Shown here: piece by piece, positions 1 to 7,991 of the stretch | Position numbering within the stretch: the first letter of the stretch is position 1 | How the letters are laid out: every line of letters starts with the position of its first letter | Source: Methylococcales bacterium | Lineage (GTDB): Bacteria > Pseudomonadota > Gammaproteobacteria > Methylococcales > Methylomonadaceae | Direction: 5' to 3' | Assembly (NCBI GenBank): GCA_026399015.1 | Contig: JAPLRS010000002.1 | Span: 1-60,738 of the forward strand | Length of the DNA stretch: 60,738 nucleotides | Made by a program: the position numbers and the translations under genes | The notes under the pieces: generated by a model | Seen by the model: only the letters and a program-made list of their open reading frames with translations | Told to the model about the DNA's origin: nothing | Database searches by the model: none

Positions 1-219
1 AATAGCAACAATAACGGCAAAAGACTCAACTAAAGATTGACGCATATCGTTTAGACTCATACGCTCACCCGGCGAGTCATCTAACGGAATAACATACGCA
101 GCGGGTAAAGCCATATTAGCAGTTTCATCTAGTCTTTTAAAACGCGCCGAGCCTGCAACACGCCCTGCAAAACTGGGGCAATAGGTGCGTAATTGAGTAA
201 TGACAGGGTTTAGATTCAT
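1..219 (-). CDS. Phage tail terminator-like protein (partial)
   Basis: The reading frame starts at 219 and runs leftward off the window edge, leaving 73 codons with no stop. The visible N-terminus begins MNLNPVITQLRTYCPSFAGR and goes on with a stretch rich in LP, YVIPL and SPGE. This resembles the Gp37-like/tail-terminator proteins that cap the tail tube of siphophages and lie just after the HK97 gp10-like gene. It starts 3 bp after the stop of the upstream gp10-like gene, so the two are co-transcribed. The family call rests on position and a short sequence and is moderate at best. Confidence 0.5.
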   Translation of the reverse strand, partial: MNLNPVITQLRTYCPSFAGRVAGSARFKRLDETANMALPAAYVIPLDDSPGERMSLNDMRQSLVESFAVIVAI

Positions 220-222
220 TTA

Positions 223-657
223 CTAATTGGCTTGTAAGGCATTGCGCAATGACGCTCTTATAGCGGCTCTGATTTCTGCTTGTTTGTTATCTAGTGCTTG
301 TACCATAAAATCTTTACGTGGCTGTAGGCCGCGGCGCGTACCGTAAATTAAAAAAGCAGGATAAAACGCGCCATCAGGGTCATTTTTGCTAGCTGAATTT
401 GATGCCATCATTGGCGTCATGTAAGGCATAACTTTTACATACCCCCCGCCAGAACCTACTTTTATCTTTATAGATTTACTCATCGCGCCTGTTTTAGAGC
501 CTGGAAATTGTCCGGCGGCTGAAATAGCGTGACTAGCAATTAAACGGCGAGCTTCTTTTCTAACCACAACACCGCTTTTTTTAAGCGCAGATTTAAGTTC
601 TTTTTTTTCAAAATAAATTCTGGTAAAGCCGTCAATATCAATTTCAACGTCAATCAT
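223..657 (-). CDS. HK97 gp10-like head-tail/tail completion protein
   Basis: This 144-residue protein matches in size and pattern the HK97 gp10 family, which helps complete or attach the tail. The N-terminus (FTRIYFEKKELKSALKKSG) is the usual amphipathic helix, followed by the basic segment VVRKEARRLI. The middle holds the family's basic loop (GAMSKSIKIKV). The C-terminal half has YPAFLIYGTRRGLQPRKDFM, the typical YG-(T/S)-R...P-R-DFM core. The start overlaps the stop of the head-closure gene by 4 bp, so translation is coupled. The order head closure, gp10, tail terminator is standard for siphophages. Confidence 0.75.
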   Translation of the reverse strand: MIDVEIDIDGFTRIYFEKKELKSALKKSGVVVRKEARRLIASHAISAAGQFPGSKTGAMSKSIKIKVGSGGGYVKVMPYMTPMMASNSASKNDPDGAFYPAFLIYGTRRGLQPRKDFMVQALDNKQAEIRAAIRASLRNALQAN

Positions 658-878
658 ACAATCGGCCCTATATCTTTACATTCCAACATCGTAAAGTTTT
701 CATCATCATTAATATTAGTTGCACGAATAATTCGAAACCGACTATTACCTGAGGGATGATCGACAACATGTTGACCGCCTAAGTCTTGTGGTCTTGAGCC
801 TGACCCATATCTAACATATATCTTATGCGTGATTTCTTCACCTATCTGTTTGCCATTCCAATAAGCTATAAGGATCAA
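654..878 (-). CDS. Head-closure (head-tail joining) protein, shortened
   Basis: The 74-residue product carries the C-terminal half of the phage head-tail joining family: EEITHKIYVRYGSG, then SRFRIIRATNINDDENFTMLECK. Family members are usually about 105-115 residues, and the N-terminal beta-strands that precede the THxIxxRY motif are missing. The ORF opens 41 bp inside the upstream connector gene. Either a truncated but functional protein is made, or a deletion fused this gene to the connector gene's end. It is predicted to sit between portal/adaptor ring and tail. Its neighbours on both sides are normal head-tail genes. Confidence 0.55.
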   Translation of the reverse strand: MILIAYWNGKQIGEEITHKIYVRYGSGSRPQDLGGQHVVDHPSGNSRFRIIRATNINDDENFTMLECKDIGPIV

Positions 879-1728
879 GTAAAGAATCTACATAAGGTAA
901 TGGTGAGATAGCGCCTTTTGCGTTGGTGGTTTCACCGCGATTGGTATAAAGCGATTCACAGCGTAATAACATCCAAGCTTTAATGCCGTCGGGTAATTCA
1001 CCTGCTGTGCTATTGATCCCAGCTTGACCCATATAATGAGTGCCTGTGCCGGCAGTAGTGATGTCAATCACCGCTCCACCTGCTGTAGTAGCTAAGGTAT
1101 ATACCCCTGCACTAATAACTGATTGAATGTAATAATCTGTTTTTTGTGCCAACGGTGCTGGTAATGCACCGCCGCTATTGCTTAAACGAATAATATCGCC
1201 CACAGCTAAAGTTTTCCAGCCAGTTATGGTTATCGCATTACTGCTTACATTAACGCTAATAGGTGCCATATAGCCTGCATCAAAAGTTACTCTAACTGAA
1301 CCCATTTGCGCTTGCGCGCCAGGCCATTGCTTACCAAAGGCGGGTGAAATTCTTGGTGGATCAAATGAAGTGTCCACTTGATATTCAGAACTTGGCAAGG
1401 TTGTTACTGTGCCGTTTGGTGCGGTATAGTCAATGCTGACAACTTGTATTAAAGGGGTGCGCTCTAACTGTATAACATAGTCATATTTAGTTATAGTTTT
1501 GCCAAAAGTCGCCAGCATTAAGTTTGGCGCAGGAAAACCATCTAAAATTAATTGATAACGCGCAGCAACAAATTGCCGACGAGTTTTTGCTTGGGCAAAC
1601 TCAACGGCGGCGCCTAAATAAAAACCAATTAAGTTATCGTCATCGGTCAAATCTTGCTTAAGATGCTGACGCGCATCAATGATGCTTAAAGGTAGCGCGG
1701 TTGGCGGCGTTATCAGTTTTAAATTCAT
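838..1728 (-). CDS. Head-tail connector (gp6/phiE125 gp8 family) with inserted beta domain
   Basis: The start (MNLKLITPPTALPLSIIDARQHLK) and the helical segment DDDNLIGFYLGAAVEFAQAKTRRQF are typical of the phiE125 gp8/HK97 gp6 adaptor that forms a ring under the portal. The family is usually about 190-210 residues; this one has 296. The extra length falls between VRVTFDAGYMAP and ELPDGIKAWMLLR. It reads as a beta-rich module (ITITGWKTLAVGDIIRLSN ... YYIQSV ... IDITTAGTGTHYMG), similar to small beta modules seen in phage structural proteins. It lies directly below the 69-codon gene, with which it nearly abuts. The family call is fairly sure; the role of the insert is unknown. Confidence 0.7.
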   Translation of the reverse strand: MNLKLITPPTALPLSIIDARQHLKQDLTDDDNLIGFYLGAAVEFAQAKTRRQFVAARYQLILDGFPAPNLMLATFGKTITKYDYVIQLERTPLIQVVSIDYTAPNGTVTTLPSSEYQVDTSFDPPRISPAFGKQWPGAQAQMGSVRVTFDAGYMAPISVNVSSNAITITGWKTLAVGDIIRLSNSGGALPAPLAQKTDYYIQSVISAGVYTLATTAGGAVIDITTAGTGTHYMGQAGINSTAGELPDGIKAWMLLRCESLYTNRGETTNAKGAISPLPYVDSLLDPYSLLEWQTDR

Positions 1729-1937
1729 TAAGCGACAACTACTGTCGTATCATAAATGTCAGGGTTGATCGTTAATGCATAATCTATAGCATCAGCATTT
1801 GTATCAATAGCGCCGTTTGCATATAAAGCATCAGCTATATCTTGGTTAATAGTTGCTACGCGATCCGGTTGAACAGCGTGGCCATTAATAATGCTGGCAA
1901 CTAAGATGCGGGCATTAATTGATGTAGTTTTAGCCAT
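1728..1937 (-). CDS. Small hypothetical phage structural-region protein
   Basis: The ATG at 1937 (MAKTTSINARILVAS) was chosen over one 7 codons upstream because AGGAT lies about 7 bases before it. The 69-residue product has no motif I recognise. It is mildly acidic, with INQDIADALYANGAIDTNADA in the middle. A small gene between major capsid and head-tail connector is common in HK97-like phages and often encodes a head-associated or connector-associated protein, but nothing here proves that role. Its stop overlaps the first bases of the connector gene's start region, so the two are probably translated from one message. Confidence 0.5.
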   Translation of the reverse strand: MAKTTSINARILVASIINGHAVQPDRVATINQDIADALYANGAIDTNADAIDYALTINPDIYDTTVVVA

Positions 1938-1962
1938 GTTTTTTATCCTGTATGTCAAAAAT

Positions 1963-1992
1963 AAGAGCTTAAATTAAAAAACCTAAGCTCTT
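1963..1992 (-). terminator. Hairpin after major capsid gene
   Basis: AAGAGCTTA (1963-1971) and TAAGCTCTT (1984-1992) form a perfect 9-bp stem with a 12-base A/T-rich loop. It sits 8 bases after the capsid stop on the transcribed strand and is followed by TATTTTTG. It could be a weak terminator or a 3'-end stabiliser of the capsid message. Confidence 0.5.
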
Positions 1993-2000
1993 TATAGTTA

Positions 2001-3230
2001 TTAAGTTGCTGAGTTAGTGTAATAAGCAACTGCTTTAGCGTCGGTTAAGTTACCGCCAGATCTTAACCACATTAAGAAGCCAACCTGACCTAGCTTGGCA
2101 TAAGCTGAGTCGTTAAATCTAAACATTGTTGCTTGCATTACGTCGCGAATAATATATTTAGAAAAATCACCAAATAAAATTGATTTAGCGTTTGCCGCCA
2201 TTACTGCTACATCTTGGTTAATTTGAATCGGATAACCCAATAAACTATCCGCCATTGCGCCACCTAAGCCATCATATCCAGGTAAGAATATGGGGCGGTT
2301 TTGCGAATCTTTGATTTTTCTAATAACTTTTAATGATGCATCAGCCATCATGAAGCAAACATCACCAGGTGATGCATCATTTAAGCGATAAGCAGGATCA
2401 ACAGCATGAATTAAATCGACTAAGTCATCAAAAATAACAGTCAGTGTTTGGCCAGTTGTACCTACTTTGCCAGATGTTGCGCCTGTTACAACGCCTGTTG
2501 GTTGTGATGAGCCAGTACCTGTTGTAAACATTTGATTGGTGATGCGACCTAAACGCTGAGTTAAGCGTTTATTAACAAAGGCTTCAATGTCAATTTGAGA
2601 ATCTTGTAGTAACTCAAACGGTACTGCGACAATTTTTGAAGAAAATTTGTAAGGGTTTACAGCGACAGTGCCAAAGCTGGGGTCAGCTGCGGTTGCTGTT
2701 GTATTCTCTGCAATTAACTCACCCACCTCTGTTGTGCCGTCAGATGTTGGAAATGATAATGGATTGCCTTGCTCGGTAGCAATAACTGTAGAAACTGCAC
2801 GCATGCCGCCAAACGCTTTTAAAGCATCAATTAATGTTTGTGCTACTTCAGATTGTACTGTGTAGCCACCTTGTGAGTTGGTGCCAACTGATAATGTATT
2901 GTTAATTTGTTGCCATTCTTGTGCAGATAAAGCGCTATCGCCGCCGCGTATGTATTTTGCGTAAAGTTGACGCGCAACAGAATCTTTAGTTTTGTTATTG
3001 AAGTGATCAATAATAGTATCTTCAGTTTTTTCTTCTGATACTTTATTTAAATAATCAGAGATACGTTTAACTTCGCCATCAATAGCATCAATTTCTGCCA
3101 TTTTTTGGTCATATTTTTCTTGATCAGCAGGCTCCCAGCGGTTTTCAGCTTTTGTTGAGCTATCTAATTGGTCTTTAATTTCGACCGCTAATGCAGATCT
3201 TCTGGCGCGTAAGTCATTTAATTTTTTCAT
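2001..3230 (-). CDS. Major capsid protein, HK97 fold
   Basis: This 409-residue protein forms the phage head. The N-terminal ~105 residues are a charged coiled-coil delta domain (MKKLNDLRARRSALAVEIKD...) normally cut off by the head protease. The mature part starts near AQEWQQINNTLSVGTNSQGGYTV and carries the HK97-type E-loop and P-domain signatures, such as FPTSDGTTEVGELIAENTTA and PVPFELLQDS-like text. The C-terminus ends in FGDFSKYIIRDVMQATMFRF...GFLMWLRSGGNLTDAKAVAYY. I chose the ATG at 3230, with AAGGAA 8 bases upstream. The in-frame ATG at 3251 lies in the U-tract of a terminator and has no ribosome site. Confidence 0.93.
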   Translation of the reverse strand: MKKLNDLRARRSALAVEIKDQLDSSTKAENRWEPADQEKYDQKMAEIDAIDGEVKRISDYLNKVSEEKTEDTIIDHFNNKTKDSVARQLYAKYIRGGDSALSAQEWQQINNTLSVGTNSQGGYTVQSEVAQTLIDALKAFGGMRAVSTVIATEQGNPLSFPTSDGTTEVGELIAENTTATAADPSFGTVAVNPYKFSSKIVAVPFELLQDSQIDIEAFVNKRLTQRLGRITNQMFTTGTGSSQPTGVVTGATSGKVGTTGQTLTVIFDDLVDLIHAVDPAYRLNDASPGDVCFMMADASLKVIRKIKDSQNRPIFLPGYDGLGGAMADSLLGYPIQINQDVAVMAANAKSILFGDFSKYIIRDVMQATMFRFNDSAYAKLGQVGFLMWLRSGGNLTDAKAVAYYTNSAT

Positions 3231-3250
3231 TAATAAGTTTCCTTTGGGCA

Positions 3251-3274
3251 TAAAAAAACCCGCCGAAGCGGGTT
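3251..3274 (-). terminator. Intrinsic terminator/attenuator with UUCG loop ahead of capsid gene
   Basis: Read on the minus strand, AACCCGC-TTCG-GCGGGTT is followed by a run of T. This is a 7-bp GC-rich stem closed by the very stable C(UUCG)G tetraloop. It lies between the protease stop and the capsid ribosome site, inside the late operon. Capsid transcription must therefore read through (fits a Q-type antiterminator), start locally, or come from a processed message. Confidence 0.8.
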
Positions 3275-3292
3275 GGGATATTTTTAAAGCGG

Positions 3293-4075
3293 TTAAGCTG
3301 GGGGTTTTTCTGCAAGAGCAAATTTTCTTTTAAGATTAGGCAAATTGTCCTGGGATTCTGTTGCGTTAACGGGCTCTGTTAAATGTTCTCGATCTGGCCC
3401 AGGATAAGGTTTATCAGTTTGTATTGGCTCTTGATCTTGATTTATCGGCGGAGCTTTTTGATAAGCCGATAAATCCCAGTTGATACTGTTTTTTGGTGCG
3501 ATATCGGCTACTGAGTCGATAAACCCAGCATCAACCGCTTCTTGACCAAAGAAATAGGTTTCAGCATCCATCCAATCTTTGATTTGTTGCTCTGTTTGGT
3601 TGGTTTTTGCAACGTATTCGTTGCACAATGTTTGGTCAGTACGACTTAATAAATTAGCCATATCTGTAAAATCTTTAGCGTTACCACCAGCAATTGTCCA
3701 GGCGTTGTGGATCATAAACATACCGCCCTCACTGATAACCGATTCATCTGCGGCGATAGCTAAAAAAGTAGCGGCGCTGGCGGCATAGCCATCGATATGC
3801 GCTATTATTTTGCTCGAATGCTCTTTAATAGCTTGCACCATTGCTCTGGCCGCAAAAACATCACCACCTGGGCAATTGATGCGTAGATGAATGATAGGGG
3901 CAGTGATAGCGCTGAGTTCTTTAATAAAATCGAGGGCAGTAATACCACCCCAATAGCTATCAGAGACAATGGCGTCATAAAGATATAGCGTGGCTTCGCC
4001 CACACCATTTACTTCGGCCTTTAAATAGCCTTTGCCTTTATTAAGCGCTAGCAGTTTGAGTAGTTGTGGGTTCAT
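3293..4075 (-). CDS. Head maturation protease, ClpP/S14 type
   Basis: This 260-residue protein cleaves the capsid delta domain and scaffold during prohead maturation. It has the ClpP fold: IHLRINCPGGDVFAARAM (substrate-binding GG motif), the nucleophile serine in IDGYAASAATFLA, and the catalytic His in FMIHNAW. The acidic partner is probably in the following helix, before MDAETYFFGQEAVDAGFID. The last 60 residues are a Pro- and Gln-rich tail, common in phage S14 proteases. It overlaps the portal gene by 35 bp and precedes the capsid gene, the standard portal-protease-capsid order. Confidence 0.92.
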   Translation of the reverse strand: MNPQLLKLLALNKGKGYLKAEVNGVGEATLYLYDAIVSDSYWGGITALDFIKELSAITAPIIHLRINCPGGDVFAARAMVQAIKEHSSKIIAHIDGYAASAATFLAIAADESVISEGGMFMIHNAWTIAGGNAKDFTDMANLLSRTDQTLCNEYVAKTNQTEQQIKDWMDAETYFFGQEAVDAGFIDSVADIAPKNSINWDLSAYQKAPPINQDQEPIQTDKPYPGPDREHLTEPVNATESQDNLPNLKRKFALAEKPPA

Positions 4076-5342
4076 TGCTTATACCTTGGTTAATATCATC
4101 ACACCCATCAAGTGGTGCCATATCTTCTAATGCGCGGATTTCGTTTTGAGTCATCCATCCGGCTTCGCCAGCGCGGCCTAAGCCGATACGATAGCCTTCC
4201 ATGCGTGTTCGGTAATCACCTCGCTCAAGTCCGGCTGTATTGAATTTAATGAAATATTTTTGACTTCCTGGCCATATTTTTCGGTTAAATTCCTGCTCTA
4301 TTTTTGCTAGATGTCGGCCTAATGTGTATTTAACAAAGCCGATACCTAGGCTTTCAATACCAGAGCCCCATGAGGTATTATTTTGAGTATGGCCAATCAT
4401 GTGAGGGGGTACGCCAAAAATTCTGGCAATATCTTCAATCTGAAATTCTCTAGTAGCAATAAGCTGAGAATCTTCGGCGCTCATGGTTATTTCATGCACT
4501 TTTGCACCGCCGGATAATAAAGCGGGCAAATGTGCATTGTTTAAGCCGCCGTGACGATTACTCCACGAGTTGCGGATCATGTCTTGTTGTTCTTGGGTAA
4601 GATTGCCAGGAAACTCTAGGGCAAAATCAGGTCTGGCGCCATTTTCAAAAAAGCTGGCAGAATATTGATCTGCTGCTAATGCAATGCCAGCGGCATTTCT
4701 TAATACATAACGGATTTGCGACATACCACGTAGGCCATTAAAGCCGGGGCCGGGGATATGAATAATGTCGTTAGAAGTATATGAGGTGGATTTTCCAGTT
4801 GTGCCATTAAATAGGTCGTCTTGGATATCATATTGCAGGTCACCGCCTGATTTTTTTACAGTAACGCGCCTTGGGTGTATCCATTCAAAACCCAAAATCT
4901 TATCTAGTGATGAAACATTGCTGCCTTGAATATTGCTCGGTCTAATAATAATGGCAAAGGCATCACCATGAAGCAATAAGCTCGACATCATTGATTCCCA
5001 GAATGTAGCGGCTGGGTAATTGCTGTTTGGGGCTTCGTTTAATAGCCACCATACATCATGATCGGTTTTTTCTCGGCCATTTGCGGTCCGCTTGTAAACA
5101 GGTAATGGCATCGAGGCTATGGCGCCGCCAATTAATGAAACCGATGCGTAAACTGCTGATACTTGCATAGCTGTTTGCTCAACAACAGAAACGCCTGCAG
5201 TTCTAAATCCTGTTGTTGTCCAGTCGATGAAATCAGAGCTGGCAATAGTGGTCGAGTTATTAATTGGCGCAGCTGTAGGCGCTGGCGCAAGATCACCGTA
5301 CCGATTTTGTTGTCTGCCAAAGCCAAAGAGTTCTTTGATCAT
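4041..5342 (-). CDS. Portal protein, HK97 family
   Basis: The 433-residue protein forms the dodecameric DNA entry ring at the head vertex. Family marks include SVSLIGGAIASMPLPVYKR near the N-terminus and LLNEAPNSNYPAATFWESMM. Later come GLRGMSQIRYVLRNAAGIALAADQY and the downstream segment REFQIEDIARIFGVPPHMIG, followed by WGSGIESLGIGFVKYTL. The length is normal for the family. Its start overlaps the stop of the large terminase gene by 4 bp, and its end overlaps the protease gene, so the packaging-head genes are one translationally coupled unit. Confidence 0.95.
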   Translation of the reverse strand: MIKELFGFGRQQNRYGDLAPAPTAAPINNSTTIASSDFIDWTTTGFRTAGVSVVEQTAMQVSAVYASVSLIGGAIASMPLPVYKRTANGREKTDHDVWWLLNEAPNSNYPAATFWESMMSSLLLHGDAFAIIIRPSNIQGSNVSSLDKILGFEWIHPRRVTVKKSGGDLQYDIQDDLFNGTTGKSTSYTSNDIIHIPGPGFNGLRGMSQIRYVLRNAAGIALAADQYSASFFENGARPDFALEFPGNLTQEQQDMIRNSWSNRHGGLNNAHLPALLSGGAKVHEITMSAEDSQLIATREFQIEDIARIFGVPPHMIGHTQNNTSWGSGIESLGIGFVKYTLGRHLAKIEQEFNRKIWPGSQKYFIKFNTAGLERGDYRTRMEGYRIGLGRAGEAGWMTQNEIRALEDMAPLDGCDDINQGISNEPTTTQTASA

Positions 5343-7027
5343 AAAATTATCAGTTGCGGAGTAAGTTCGGGTTCTTGTTCAGTCAGCATTGCGCGGCCAA
5401 CTGCCATCATTAAAGCAACGGCAGGGTCTATTTTTTCAGTTGATTTGTTTTTGGCAGGTTTTACGTTTCCTGCTGGGTCTTGATCTACGACAACATTGCT
5501 CATTGCCCAATTTAAAACAGGGTCATTCGGGTGTTGTATTTCATTAGCTAAGTAGCGGCGCTCTAGTTCTTTCATTGGCGCATTCATGGACGCATAGCCC
5601 ATGCCAAATGCGACCATTGGCGCGTTATATTCCATTAAATCATTGACTAGCTGGCTAGAGTTCCACCGGTCAAAGGCAATTTCTTTAACTGGCCATTTTT
5701 CCATAAAATCAAGAATATCTTGCTTTATCCAGTTGTAATCGATGACGTTGCCATAAGTAAGCGTCAGCCAGCCCTCTTCTTCCCATTTGTTAAAGGGCAC
5801 TGTAGTTTTGCGGATGTTATTATTAACCGCTTCGGCGGGTAAATAATGTTTACCAAAGGTTTTCCAAGTGCCATCTGCCATAACGGCTATGCCGCCAATG
5901 CTGGCGATATCTGATACTGAAGCTAAATCTAAACCTAAATAGACTTCAACCGGATCTTCAATTTCATCCGGTTTGTAATCTTGACCACATAATTTCCAAA
6001 GCTCTGTATTGCACCAAGCAGTTGCGCCTGTTACCCAAACATTTAAATGCTTGGTGAAAAAATTTATTTTTGCAGTCGGCATCACTTTTGCCTGCCGGGC
6101 TTGCTCTTGTAGATACTTTAAATCAACCGAAACACCCAAGTTGGGATTAGCTTTTACCCAGTTGCTTTCATCTTCCCAATCATCGTCATCATCAATTGTA
6201 TATATGATGCCGAAAAAAGCATCATCATCAATAATGCCGGTTAAAACTTTGATTGCATAATCACGCACTTCGTAACATATGCCGTTTTTGTTAAAACCAG
6301 CAGTCGTAATTGCCCAAAGCAGCGGTTGCGATCTTGCGCCTAATGCAGACTTTAAAACATCCCATATCTCTGGGGTTTTATGGGCGTGCAACTCGTCAAC
6401 TAGGGCAATATGGGGATTAAGTCCATCCATCGTATTGCCATCAGCAGACAATGGCTCAAATTTTCCAAAGTTGCTGAGGTTAATGATCTTATTTTGTTGG
6501 ATATCGAGGCGGCGGCGCAGTGGTTGTGACTGCTTAACCATGCGAGTAGCTTCTTCGTAAAGTATCCTAGACTGTTCACGTTTGGTAGCGGCGGCATAGA
6601 TTTCTGGCCCGCCCTCGTTATCTTTGGTTAAGCCATATAAACCAAGACCCGCCAGCTTTGTCGTCTTGCCGTTTTTACGCGCAACTTCTTCGTAAACTGT
6701 CCTAAATCTACGTTTTTCTGTATCTTGGTGTTTCCAGCCGAATACACAAGCAATAATGAACGATTGCCAGCCCTCAAGCTCTATTGCTGTGCCTGACCAA
6801 GCGCCTTTTGAGTGCTTAAGATAACCAAAGAGAGTAAGTGCGCGGCGAGCAGATTCTTCGCAAAAAAAAAGCCCTCGATGTGGGGCTTCTTTTAAGTCTT
6901 TGTCGTGTCGCTCAACAGCTAGTCGCGTTAGCCGTCCGGTTTTTATTTTTCCTGTAAGAACGTCTCGACTATATTGTGCAGCTTTTTCAAGCGGGTCAGA
7001 ATTTGTCGAAATCATCGAATAAATCAC
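5339..7027 (-). CDS. Terminase large subunit
   Basis: The 562-residue motor pumps DNA into the prohead and cuts it. The ATPase domain holds a Walker A variant in EVARKNGKTTKLAGLGLYG (about residue 110) and Walker B in PHIALVDELHAH (about 210). The coupling motif is near ITTAGFNKNG. The C-terminal RNase H-like nuclease begins at VYLGLDLASVSDIASIGG, with later acidic residues in IAFDRWNSSQLV and KIDPAVALMMAVGRA. It belongs to the HK97/phiC31-like terminase_1 group. It overlaps terS by 32 bp. An in-frame ATG 4 codons in (MISTNSDPLEK) is an equally possible start. Confidence 0.95.
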   Translation of the reverse strand: MIYSMISTNSDPLEKAAQYSRDVLTGKIKTGRLTRLAVERHDKDLKEAPHRGLFFCEESARRALTLFGYLKHSKGAWSGTAIELEGWQSFIIACVFGWKHQDTEKRRFRTVYEEVARKNGKTTKLAGLGLYGLTKDNEGGPEIYAAATKREQSRILYEEATRMVKQSQPLRRRLDIQQNKIINLSNFGKFEPLSADGNTMDGLNPHIALVDELHAHKTPEIWDVLKSALGARSQPLLWAITTAGFNKNGICYEVRDYAIKVLTGIIDDDAFFGIIYTIDDDDDWEDESNWVKANPNLGVSVDLKYLQEQARQAKVMPTAKINFFTKHLNVWVTGATAWCNTELWKLCGQDYKPDEIEDPVEVYLGLDLASVSDIASIGGIAVMADGTWKTFGKHYLPAEAVNNNIRKTTVPFNKWEEEGWLTLTYGNVIDYNWIKQDILDFMEKWPVKEIAFDRWNSSQLVNDLMEYNAPMVAFGMGYASMNAPMKELERRYLANEIQHPNDPVLNWAMSNVVVDQDPAGNVKPAKNKSTEKIDPAVALMMAVGRAMLTEQEPELTPQLIIL

Positions 7028-7451
7028 CTTGTCCAGACTGCATCCCTCGTTCTGCCGCCGGAGCTAGGCCAAATTCACCTACTAAAGACCGCCATTTTCG
7101 CCAGTCGTCGTTAAGTTGGGCAACTTCTGGATGTGATTTACGTTGCATTCCATTGCGGCCAGCGGTTGCATATGTCCAATCTTTTTCATCTAGATCTTTA
7201 CGAGCATCGGATATACGCCGCACAATGCGGCAATATTCACATAAAGCATCAACAAAATGCGGTTTTAATCTGCCCAACATTGCCAAACTTGGCGCGATTC
7301 GATCCCAAACCTTTAGTTCGTCAGCGCTCAATAAATCATCAGGTCGAAGATCATTGGCTTTTGCTATATGGATAGCTTGTGGTTCGTCGTGAAGCGGTAA
7401 AGCGATATGTTTACCTGGTATAGCGAGTTCTGGCTTCTTACCTCTAGCCAT
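6996..7451 (-). CDS. Terminase small subunit (P27-like)
   Basis: This 151-residue protein should recognise phage DNA and load the large subunit. The pattern KANDLRPDDLLSADELKVWDRIAPSLAMLGRLKPHFVDALCEYCRIVRRI fits the P27 family of small terminases: a proline-rich start, then W-x-x-IAPxLxxLGxLxxxDxxxLxxYC. The start has a good ribosome site (GGAGGG, 4 bases upstream). It lies directly upstream of, and overlaps, the large subunit, as expected. The intergenic stretch above it, up to the HNH gene, is where cohesive-end phages of this type usually keep their cos site. Confidence 0.85.
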   Translation of the reverse strand: MARGKKPELAIPGKHIALPLHDEPQAIHIAKANDLRPDDLLSADELKVWDRIAPSLAMLGRLKPHFVDALCEYCRIVRRISDARKDLDEKDWTYATAGRNGMQRKSHPEVAQLNDDWRKWRSLVGEFGLAPAAERGMQSGQGDLFDDFDKF

Positions 7452-7557
7452 AAAACCCTCCGATGGGCTTTTTCTATTTAATTAAACAAAAATATTCAAA
7501 TAATTGCGCGAACGGTCACGAGGGCAAGCGCTGTAAAGTTTTTGCCACCCCCCTGCT

Positions 7558-7932
7558 CTACCGGCCCCAGCCACCGTCTTCGGTCGCAGTTTTACGGTTA
7601 TGGCATGGTGCGCATAAACTTTGCCAGTTAGCTTGATCCCAGAACCTTATCTGATCACTCTTATGAGGAATAATATGATCGACAACATTAGCGGCTGTTA
7701 TTAATCCAGCATCATGACAAAGCTTACACAATGGATGCTTAGATAAGTATGCGTCACGCGCTATTCGCCAACGATAACCATAGCCACGACTAGCGCTTGA
7801 TCCCCGTGCTACATCTTGCGCCTTTTGTTTTTGTTTCTTATGCGTATCACAACAACCAGGTCGATCAACCAATTGTTTACAGCCAACATAAACACAAGGG
7901 GATTTAGCGCGAATTGGCATATCGATAGGCAT
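7558..7932 (-). CDS. HNH endonuclease associated with packaging
   Basis: The 124-residue protein has a full HNH/treble-clef module. CKLCHDAG supplies the first zinc cysteine pair, VVDHIIPHKSD the catalytic His, and WQSLCAPCHNRKTA the second cysteine pair and the C-terminal His. A further CxxxC (YVGCKQLVDRPGCC) is near the N-terminus. Small HNH proteins next to terS, as in HK97 gp74, help the terminase cut cos DNA, and the position here fits that. A basic middle region (KKQKQKAQDVARGSSASRGYGYRWR) precedes the core. Confidence 0.9.
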   Translation of the reverse strand: MPIDMPIRAKSPCVYVGCKQLVDRPGCCDTHKKQKQKAQDVARGSSASRGYGYRWRIARDAYLSKHPLCKLCHDAGLITAANVVDHIIPHKSDQIRFWDQANWQSLCAPCHNRKTATEDGGWGR

Positions 7933-7991
7933 AAAAAAACCCCGACTAGCAAGCTAGGCAGAGTTACTCTGTATTGTGGTAAAATATACCC

